Shown: piece by piece, positions 1 through 5,824 of the stretch
Position numbering within the stretch: the stretch's first letter is position 1
Layout: every line of letters starts with the position of its first letter
From: Candidatus Latescibacterota bacterium
GTDB lineage: Bacteria > Latescibacterota > MVCY01
Direction of reading: 5' to 3'
NCBI GenBank assembly: GCA_030629295.1
Contig: DAOVPH010000093.1
Span: 1-6,450, forward strand
Length of the DNA stretch: 6,450 bases
Made by a program: the position numbers and the translations under genes
The notes under the pieces: model-generated
Database searches by the model: none
The model's input: the letters and a program-made list of their open reading frames with translations, nothing else
What the model was told of the DNA's origin: nothing

Positions 1-513
1 AAGTCCTATGCCTTGAAGGTGCATAGTACCGAAAGTGAAGCCGATACCATCCGCCGGCGAGTTGCCAGAGAGCTCTACGAGGGCGCATTTTTGCCCTTAC
101 ACCGGGAGGATTTTCTAAACCTGGTCGAGGCGATGGATAAGGTAGCCGATGTTGCAGAATCTTGCTGCGACTTTCTGATGTTGCAGAGGCCTGAAATACC
201 CAAAGAATTTAGGCCGAATTTTGCAGAGATTACCAAGAACTCCGTTGATTGTTTCCAGCCTTTGATGCAGGCTTATGCCAGTTTGTACGAGGATTTTTCT
301 ACCACCCTGGAGCGTATACACCAGGTCAATCTGGAAGAAGAGGAGGTTGACCGGGAGGAATGGGAACTTGCCCGGATTATCTTTAAAAGCAACTTAGAGC
401 TGGCACACAAAATGCTCTTGAGGGAATTAATTGAAAAGATAAGCACCATCTCCGATAAAGCTGAGGATGCCTCCGATGAATTAGAGATTTTACTAATAAA
501 GCGCCGAATATAA
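1..513 (+). CDS. DUF47 family PhoU-like phosphate transport accessory protein, 5' truncated
   Basis: The reading frame is open from the first base of the window (K-S-Y-A-L-K-V-H...) to a TAA at 511-513, so the gene begins upstream. A TTG at 13 could be read as a start but falls inside a conserved family segment. About 170 residues are visible; DUF47 (YkaA-like, PhoU superfamily) proteins are usually a little over 200, so roughly 40 N-terminal residues are missing. What shows the family: the E-x-E-A-D-x-I-R-R segment near the visible start, the following L-x-R-E-D-F-L-N-L-V-E-A-M-D-K-V-A-D segment, the mostly helical acidic middle, and the C-terminal I-S-D-K-A-E-D-A-S-D signature about 20 residues from the end. 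Family knowledge: these are cytoplasmic helical bundles encoded beside PiT permeases (for example ykaA-pit in Bacillus, orfA-pit in Sinorhizobium) and are thought to modulate low-affinity phosphate uptake. The PiT gene follows immediately, which supports the call. The exact biochemical role is not established. Confidence 0.9.
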   Translation, partial: KSYALKVHSTESEADTIRRRVARELYEGAFLPLHREDFLNLVEAMDKVADVAESCCDFLMLQRPEIPKEFRPNFAEITKNSVDCFQPLMQAYASLYEDFSTTLERIHQVNLEEEEVDREEWELARIIFKSNLELAHKMLLRELIEKISTISDKAEDASDELEILLIKRRI

Positions 514-603
514 GGTCAACGAACTCGCTTGCCGCGATATGAACCTCGTGGTTCGGCCTTTCTATTGTTCTTGTCGGCCTGTTTCAAAATAGTTCAGAAT
601 ACG

Positions 604-1539
604 ATGATTCTTATTCTATTGGTAACAAGCTGTTATGTGGGCTGGAATATCGGTGCGAATGACACTGCTAATTGCATAGGCACTTCGGTGGGCTCAGGGC
701 TGCTGAGCTACAAGAAGGCGGTCTATTTAATAGCTGTTTTTGCTATACTGGGCGCCTTGTTGCAGGGCCAGCCAGTGATGAAAACCATTGGCAAAGGCGT
801 GGTTACCGAGAGGCTACCTGACTTAGCCATTCTTGTGGCTATGCTCTCAGCAGGTGTCTTTGTCACTTTGGCCACCACACTGAAATTACCGGTATCTACC
901 TCTCAGGCCATAGTTGGTGCTATCGCTGGGGTAGGCGTAGCAACCGGGGCTACGGTGGACTTCTCCAAAATTACGACCATTGTAGCCTGTTGGGTGATCT
1001 GTCCACTTTTGACCGCAGTGCTTTCGTTTACACTTTATCACCTCTCGTCTTTGCCTGCGCGGAAGCTCACAAACATCCGGCTCTGGAGCAGAATCCTGGG
1101 CTCACTGGTTGTACTCAGTGCCTGCTATATGGCGTTCTCCTTAGGGGCAAACCATGTGGGCACTGCTATGGGGTCTGTGGCAAATATCATTGGTTCAAGT
1201 CGGTGGTTGACTGTATTGGGTGGAGTAGCACTTGCCAGTGGCTTACTGAGCTACGGAAGGGGCGTGACCGAAACCGTAGCCAGAGGGATAACCCCGCTTG
1301 ACCCTTTGAGCGCATTTGCCGCCCAGACCTCGGCGGCTATGACTGTGCACTTCTTCTCCATCCTGGGCATACCTGTTTCAACTTCACAGGCAATTGTCGG
1401 TGCAGTAGTTGGAGTGGGGCTTGTCAGAGGTATGAGGGCGGTTAGTAAGCGTAGACTTATGGATATAATTGTAGGCTGGATTGCTACACCAACTGTGGCG
1501 GGATTGGTCTCATTCTCTCTGTCTAAACTTCTGTTGTAG
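604..1539 (+). CDS. PiT family inorganic phosphate transporter
   Basis: Membrane permease of the PiT (PF01384) family, which moves inorganic phosphate or metal-phosphate into the cell using an ion gradient. From ATG 604 it has 311 residues, nearly all in hydrophobic segments of membrane-span length, with a short basic loop near the middle (S-L-P-A-R-K-L). The family's inverted duplication is clear. The N-half has G-A-N-D-T-A-N at 17-23 and PVSTSQAIVG at 96-105. The C-half has G-A-N-H-V-G-T at 181-187 and PVSTSQAIVG at 257-266. The aspartate of the first signature is replaced by His184 in the second. Start choice: the frame is open back to a TTG at 529 (336 residues), but ATG 604 places the first membrane helix and GAND motif where PiT proteins normally have them. 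Neither start has a good ribosome binding site; an AAGG lies about 13 bases before 529. The gene follows the DUF47 gene in the same frame and is probably in one operon with it. Substrate by family inference only; symbol pit not assigned. Confidence 0.9.
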   Translation: MILILLVTSCYVGWNIGANDTANCIGTSVGSGLLSYKKAVYLIAVFAILGALLQGQPVMKTIGKGVVTERLPDLAILVAMLSAGVFVTLATTLKLPVSTSQAIVGAIAGVGVATGATVDFSKITTIVACWVICPLLTAVLSFTLYHLSSLPARKLTNIRLWSRILGSLVVLSACYMAFSLGANHVGTAMGSVANIIGSSRWLTVLGGVALASGLLSYGRGVTETVARGITPLDPLSAFAAQTSAAMTVHFFSILGIPVSTSQAIVGAVVGVGLVRGMRAVSKRRLMDIIVGWIATPTVAGLVSFSLSKLLL

Positions 1540-1566
1540 TGGCTTAATTGATCTTTCGATCCCCTC

Positions 1567-1587
1567 CAACGGACAACTGACAACGAT
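1567..1587 (+). repeat. Three degenerate CAAC-type heptamers ahead of uvrA
   Basis: Three consecutive 7-base units, CAACGGA, CAACTGA and CAACGAT, lie in the 73-bp gap between the phosphate permease and uvrA. The first two differ at one base, and the third keeps only CAAC plus partial similarity. The block ends about 25 bases before the uvrA start. No function can be assigned; three imperfect units could arise by chance. Confidence 0.4.
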
Positions 1588-1612
1588 CGACTAATACCAC
1601 TTCGAATTTCCA

Positions 1613-4390
1613 ATGGACAAAATAGTCATCAAAGGTGCTCGAGAGCACAACCTTAAGAACGTAGACTTGGAGATCCCTCGGGACAAACTGGTGGTGATCA
1701 CCGGATTGTCGGGGTCAGGGAAGTCATCCCTGGCCTTCGACACCATTTACGCCGAGGGGCAGAGACGCTATGTAGAATCCCTCTCTGCCTACGCTCGGCA
1801 GTTTTTGTCCTTGATGGAGAAACCGGATGTCGACTACATCGAAGGACTCTCGCCGGCTATTTCCATCGAGCAGAGAAGGGCAGCGAGAAATCCCCGCTCT
1901 ACCGTAGGGACGGTTACTGAAATCTACGACTACCTGCGATTGCTCTTTGCCCGCATCGGCGTGCCTCACTGCTGGAAATGCGGAAAGGTTATCTCTAAAC
2001 AGACAGTACAGCAGATTGTAGACACTATTTTAAGACTTCCTGGGGCCACCAGGATTCAGGTGTTAGCCCCGTTAGTCAGAGGCAGAAAGGGTGAGTATCG
2101 GGAACTGTTTGAGCAAGTCAAGAGAGATGGTTATGTGCGGGTCAGGGTGGATGGACAGGTGCTGACCTTGGACTCGGAGATTAAACTGGAACGCTACAAA
2201 AAACACTGGATTGAAGTGGTAGTTGACCGGTTAGTGGTTGAACCTGAGATTGACAAGCGACTTACCGACTCCATAGAGACCGCCTTGTCCTCGAGTGAAG
2301 GGCTTGTCTTGGTAGATGTAGTGGGCAAAGAGGAGCTGCTTTTCTCGGAACATTTTGCCTGTCCAGACTGTGAAGTGAGCTACGAGGAGATAGAGCCGCG
2401 GATGTTCTCATTTAACAGTCCCTACGGCGCCTGCCCCGCCTGCGACGGCCTGGGAGTGAAGATGGAAGTTAACCCTGACTTGGTAGTGCCTGACCCCAAT
2501 CTCTCCATCAACCAGGGTGCTATCGCCCCCTGGGGAGCTCCTGAGGAACGCTGGTTCTTTCATCGCCTGCGCAGAGCCGGCAGGACCTGTAGCATCGACT
2601 TTGACTTGACTTTCAACAAGTTGACCGAGAGGCAGAGGAGAGTGGTACTTTACGGAACCGAGGACGGCCAGTTCGAAGGGGTTATTCCCAATTTGCAGCG
2701 GCGGTACAGACAGACTGAATCCGACGGGGTAAGGGAGTGGATAGAGCGTTTTATGAGCACTTATACCTGCCCTCAGTGTCAGGGCAGCCGAATGAGACCA
2801 GAGAGTATGGCGGTGAAGATTCAGGACAAAAATATTGCTGAGATAACTGCCTTTTCAGTTAAAGAGGTTCGGGAATTTTTCTCGGTACTTAGACTTTCTT
2901 CTAAGGAGCTGACAATTGCTCATCAGATACTCAAAGAGATTAAAGACAGGTTAGGTTTCTTGATGAATGTAGGGTTAGACTACCTTACCTTGAATCGAGC
3001 CGCTGCTACCCTCTCTGGGGGAGAAGCGGAGAGGATAAAATTAGCTACGCAGATCGGCTCACAACTGGTTGGCGTTCTGTATATTCTGGACGAACCCAGT
3101 GTTGGACTTCATCAGCGGGATAACAAAAAACTATTAAAGACACTGTGTGCCCTGCGAGATCTGGGCAATACCATCCTTATTGTGGAGCATGATAAGGAGA
3201 CCATTGAGACAGCAGACTATGTCATTGACCTGGGACCGAGGGCAGGGCTGCAAGGTGGTCAGGTAGTGGCCACTGGTAGCCCGGCCGAAATCTGCCGTAA
3301 CGAATCTTCGCTGACTGGACAATATCTCTCCGGGAAAAAGCAGATTCCTGTCCCCTCCCGCAGGCACCAAGGAAACGGTAAGTGGCTCTCCATCCTTGGT
3401 GCCGAGGGGCACAATCTGAAATCAATAGATGTCCATATTCCTCTGGGGATTTTCACTTGTGTAACCGGTGTCTCCGGATCGGGAAAAAGCACTCTGGTGA
3501 ACGAGACTCTTTACCGGGCATTAGCCCGGAGATTTTACAAGATCAAAGAGTCTCCCCACAAATTTAAGGGAATTGAGGGAGTTGAGGGGATTGATAAGGT
3601 GATTAATATCGATCAGTCCCCCATAGGCAGGACCCCCCGATCTAATCCCGCTACTTACACCGGGCTTTTCACCTACATTCGCGAGCTTTTCTCCCAGGTG
3701 CCAGAGGCCAAAGTGGCGGGATACAAACCAGGTCGTTTCAGTTTCAATGTAAGAGGGGGGAGATGCGAGGCCTGTCAAGGTGGCGGTGTCATCAGAATAG
3801 AGATGCATTTCCTCCCCGATGTCTATATTACCTGTGATGTGTGCAAGGGGAGAAGATACAATCGAGAGACCCTGAACATCCACTACAAGGGCAAAAACAT
3901 TGCCGATGTGTTGGAGATGACTGTGGACGAGGCTCTGGAGTTTTTCGCTAACATCCCCCGTATCAAACGGAAGTTGAAGACGCTTTCAGATGTGGGGTTG
4001 GGGTATATCCATCTGGGACAACAAGCTACCACTCTGTCAGGGGGAGAGGCACAGAGGGTTAAACTTTCCACTGAGCTGTCAAAGATGGGCACCGGGAATA
4101 CCCTGTACATTCTGGATGAACCCACTACTGGACTCCACTTTGAGGATGTCAAAATGCTGTTGGATGTCCTTAACAGATTGATAGATATGGGCAACACCGT
4201 GTTGGTTATCGAGCATAATATGGAGGTGATAAAAACCGCCGACTACATCATTGACCTGGGTCCCGAAGGTGGAGATGGAGGTGGATGGGTAATAGCTGCG
4301 GGAACTCCCGAGGAAGTAGCCCAGGTGGAGAAGTCCTACACCGGAGAGTTCTTACGAGAGTACCTGACACTAAACAGCGCCAGGAGCTGA
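1613..4390 (+). CDS. uvrA: UvrABC excinuclease subunit A (damage-recognition ABC ATPase)
   Basis: Complete 925-residue UvrA, the cytoplasmic dimeric ATPase that scans DNA for bulky lesions and loads UvrB in nucleotide excision repair. It carries two ABC ATPase modules. Module one has Walker A G-L-S-G-S-G-K-S at 31-38, signature L-S-G-G-E-A-E-R at 467-474, Walker B with D493-E494 and H-loop His526. Module two has Walker A G-V-S-G-S-G-K-S at 619-626, signature L-S-G-G-E-A-Q at 808-814, Walker B with D835-E836 and His868. The CxxC pairs expected for the zinc modules are all present: C120/C123, C250/C253 with C274/C277, C386/C389, and C718/C721 with C741/C744. The last set forms the C-terminal zinc finger needed for damage discrimination. 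Length matches the family (about 930-950). The ATG start gives the usual N-terminus with the Walker A near residue 31. No Shine-Dalgarno sequence precedes it (the bases before the ATG are CTTCGAATTTCCA), and I see no convincing LexA-type operator. No residue looks missing. Confidence 0.98.
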   Translation: MDKIVIKGAREHNLKNVDLEIPRDKLVVITGLSGSGKSSLAFDTIYAEGQRRYVESLSAYARQFLSLMEKPDVDYIEGLSPAISIEQRRAARNPRSTVGTVTEIYDYLRLLFARIGVPHCWKCGKVISKQTVQQIVDTILRLPGATRIQVLAPLVRGRKGEYRELFEQVKRDGYVRVRVDGQVLTLDSEIKLERYKKHWIEVVVDRLVVEPEIDKRLTDSIETALSSSEGLVLVDVVGKEELLFSEHFACPDCEVSYEEIEPRMFSFNSPYGACPACDGLGVKMEVNPDLVVPDPNLSINQGAIAPWGAPEERWFFHRLRRAGRTCSIDFDLTFNKLTERQRRVVLYGTEDGQFEGVIPNLQRRYRQTESDGVREWIERFMSTYTCPQCQGSRMRPESMAVKIQDKNIAEITAFSVKEVREFFSVLRLSSKELTIAHQILKEIKDRLGFLMNVGLDYLTLNRAAATLSGGEAERIKLATQIGSQLVGVLYILDEPSVGLHQRDNKKLLKTLCALRDLGNTILIVEHDKETIETADYVIDLGPRAGLQGGQVVATGSPAEICRNESSLTGQYLSGKKQIPVPSRRHQGNGKWLSILGAEGHNLKSIDVHIPLGIFTCVTGVSGSGKSTLVNETLYRALARRFYKIKESPHKFKGIEGVEGIDKVINIDQSPIGRTPRSNPATYTGLFTYIRELFSQVPEAKVAGYKPGRFSFNVRGGRCEACQGGGVIRIEMHFLPDVYITCDVCKGRRYNRETLNIHYKGKNIADVLEMTVDEALEFFANIPRIKRKLKTLSDVGLGYIHLGQQATTLSGGEAQRVKLSTELSKMGTGNTLYILDEPTTGLHFEDVKMLLDVLNRLIDMGNTVLVIEHNMEVIKTADYIIDLGPEGGDGGGWVIAAGTPEEVAQVEKSYTGEFLREYLTLNSARS

Positions 4391-4412
4391 GATTCCCAGA
4401 GTTTTGAGACCA

Positions 4413-4431
4413 ATAACGATAGATCGTTTAT
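4413..4431 (+). other. AT-rich hairpin between uvrA and der
   Basis: An inverted repeat of AACGAT (4415-4420) and ATCGTT (4423-4428) around a two-base AG; with one bulged T it extends to ATAACGAT against ATCGTTTAT. It is followed by a pyrimidine-rich stretch, CTTTTC. It lies about 25 bases past the uvrA stop and ahead of the preferred der start. The stem has too few G-C pairs and the U tract is too short and interrupted for a confident terminator. If translation began at TTG 4404, this sequence would be coding. Confidence 0.2.
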
Positions 4432-4439
4432 CTTTTCAT

Positions 4440-4444
4440 AAGGA
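4440..4444 (+). promoter_or_regulatory. Ribosome binding site (AAGGA) deciding the der start
   Basis: AAGGA sits ten bases upstream of the TTG at 4455. The competing TTG at 4404 has no comparable purine tract at a suitable distance; the nearest GGAG is about 17 bases away, within the end of uvrA. This is the main nucleotide-level reason for preferring 4455. Confidence 0.6.
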
Positions 4445-4454
4445 AACAATACAG

Positions 4455-5756
4455 TTGCGTAAACCAGTAGTTGTCATAATCGGAAGGCCAAATGTGGGGA
4501 AGTCCTCGCTTTTCAATCGCATCATCGGGAAAAGGAAGGCGATTGTGGACGACATTCCCGGAGTGACCCGCGATCGGAACTTTGACCAGGCCCAGTGGAA
4601 GGGGCATCATTTTATCATAGTTGACACCGGGGGGTATCTGCCTCAGAGCTCCAAAAAAATGGAAGCCTTGGTTAAAGAACAAGTGGAAGTAGCAACCCAG
4701 GAGGCGGACCTGCTCCTTTTTTTGGTAGATGCCTCCACTGGGGTATTAGGCTTGGATTTGGAGATTGTGGAGATCATTCGAAAATCGGAAAAAAAAAGAC
4801 TGCTGGTGGTCAACAAAGTTGACACCGAACACCAGGAAGATCAGGTACCACAATTTTACCGCTTTGGTTTGGGAGACCCTATCCCTGTCTCGGCAACTAC
4901 CGGAAGAAATTGCGGGGAGCTCTTAGATCTTATTGCCCGAGAGTTACCCCGTCAGGACAGAGAAGAACAGGAACCAGAGGCGCTTAGGATTGCGATAGTA
5001 GGACGGCCCAATGTGGGGAAATCCTCCTTTGTAAATGCTCTGTTGGGAGAGGAAAGACTTATTATCGATGAACAGCCTGGCACTACCAGAGATTCTACCG
5101 ACACAATATTTTCCTATCAGGACCAAAAGGTGGTTTTGATTGACACCGCAGGTCTACGCCGACGGAGCAAAATTAAGGATCGAATCGAATTTTACTGCAC
5201 CTTAAGGACGATTGGCAGTCTCCAGAGGTGCAATGTGGCAATATTGTTAATCGACGCGGTCGAAGGTTTGACCTCTCAGGATATAAAGATCCTCCAGCAG
5301 GCAATTAGGTTTGGAAAAGGAGTTGTTCTGGCGGTAAACAAGTGGGACTTGTTGGAGAAAGATTCTCATACTGCAGGACAGATCACTCAATACATCCAAA
5401 GGAAGATTGCCTTGTTAAGATATACTCCGGTAATTTTCACCTCTGCTTTGACCTGCCAGCGCATCCATAAGAGCATAACCTTGGCCCTTGAGGTTTATCA
5501 AAATTGGAACAGGAAGATATCCACTTCCCAGCTCAACCGGGTTCTGCAAGAGTTGAAGAAAATGGGGTTGTCTCAGCACAAGGATTTCAAGCTCTTTTAT
5601 GTCACTCAGACCTCTGTCCAACCTCCAGGGTTTCTCTTCTTTGTTAGCAGGCCTGACCTTATTAAGGAAAACTACAGACGGTATCTGGAAAATAAGCTTC
5701 GCAGAGAGTTTGATTTCACTGGAACTCCCATAAGATTGGCCTTTAGACGGAAATAA
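4455..5756 (+). CDS. der: Ribosome biogenesis GTPase Der (EngA)
   Basis: Double-GTPase that binds the maturing 50S subunit and is needed for late ribosome assembly; generally essential in bacteria. From TTG 4455 it has 433 residues, close to the roughly 436 of short Der proteins. G domain 1: G-R-P-N-V-G-K-S at 10-17, P-G-V-T-R-D at 35-40, D-T-G-G at 57-60, N-K-V-D at 120-123, S-A-T at 146-148. An acidic linker (about 168-176) follows. G domain 2: G-R-P-N-V-G-K-S at 183-190, P-G-T-T-R-D at 208-213, D-T-A-G at 230-233, N-K-W-D at 295-298, T-S-A-L at 329-332. The C-terminal KH-like domain (about 350-433) ends with the typical Y-R-R-Y-L-E-N, F-T-G-T-P-I-R-L and F-R-R-K. The frame continues up to a TTG at 4404, adding 17 residues, but 4455 has a ribosome binding site and gives the usual family N-terminus (R-K-P-V-V-V-I-I-G). 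A run of nine A at 4789-4797 is read through in frame. It may be co-transcribed with uvrA (64-bp gap). Confidence 0.97.
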   Translation: MRKPVVVIIGRPNVGKSSLFNRIIGKRKAIVDDIPGVTRDRNFDQAQWKGHHFIIVDTGGYLPQSSKKMEALVKEQVEVATQEADLLLFLVDASTGVLGLDLEIVEIIRKSEKKRLLVVNKVDTEHQEDQVPQFYRFGLGDPIPVSATTGRNCGELLDLIARELPRQDREEQEPEALRIAIVGRPNVGKSSFVNALLGEERLIIDEQPGTTRDSTDTIFSYQDQKVVLIDTAGLRRRSKIKDRIEFYCTLRTIGSLQRCNVAILLIDAVEGLTSQDIKILQQAIRFGKGVVLAVNKWDLLEKDSHTAGQITQYIQRKIALLRYTPVIFTSALTCQRIHKSITLALEVYQNWNRKISTSQLNRVLQELKKMGLSQHKDFKLFYVTQTSVQPPGFLFFVSRPDLIKENYRRYLENKLRREFDFTGTPIRLAFRRK

Positions 5757-5777
5757 TCCCCATAAGGTCAGAGAGCA

Positions 5778-5806
5778 GTAGGGACAGAACAATGTTCTGT
5801 CCCTAC
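5778..5806. repeat. 29-bp near-perfect palindrome between der and the TPR gene
   Basis: The arm GTAGGGACAGAACA (5778-5791) is followed by a single A and then its exact reverse complement TGTTCTGTCCCTAC (5793-5806). The symmetry stops abruptly at both ends. As RNA or as a DNA cruciform it would form a strong stem of about 13 bp with a three-base loop. It starts 21 bases after the der stop and ends eight bases before the ribosome binding site of the next gene. No T tract follows on either strand, so it is not a standard intrinsic terminator. Candidate roles, by inference: a copy of a dispersed intergenic palindromic repeat (REP-like), an RNA-end-stabilising hairpin, or a dyad operator. Confidence 0.85.
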
Positions 5807-5814
5807 CAGATTCC

Positions 5815-5820
5815 AGGAGA
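5815..5820 (+). promoter_or_regulatory. Ribosome binding site (AGGAGA) of the TPR lipoprotein gene
   Basis: AGGAGA ends four bases before the GTG at 5825. It is the strongest Shine-Dalgarno match in the window and supports GTG rather than the overlapping ATG at 5823, which runs at once into TGA. Confidence 0.7.
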
Positions 5821-5824
5821 AAAT

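Noticed and set aside
1251..1613. 120-codon antisense open frame over the permease end and the gap before uvrA
   Set aside because: Composition mirrors the permease codons, with no motif and no ribosome binding site supporting it.
3514..3529. CCGGGC-ATTA-GCCCGG hairpin
   Set aside because: It lies inside uvrA coding sequence just after the second Walker A motif, is explained by codons, and has no downstream T tract.
3521..3883. 120-codon antisense open frame within uvrA
   Set aside because: It overlaps the conserved second ATPase module and zinc finger of UvrA and shows no protein family features.
4404..4434. Possible promoter TTGAGA with TTTATC 17 bases later before der
   Set aside because: The -10 element matches the consensus at only three of six positions, and AT-rich gaps often give such matches.
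5415..5792. 125-codon antisense open frame over the end of der
   Set aside because: It is the complement of a well-conserved coding region, has no recognisable motif, and partly consists of the palindrome.
5778..5806. Reading the palindrome as a Rho-independent terminator
   Set aside because: The bases after it (CAGATTCC on plus, TGCTCTCTG on minus) lack the required T run.
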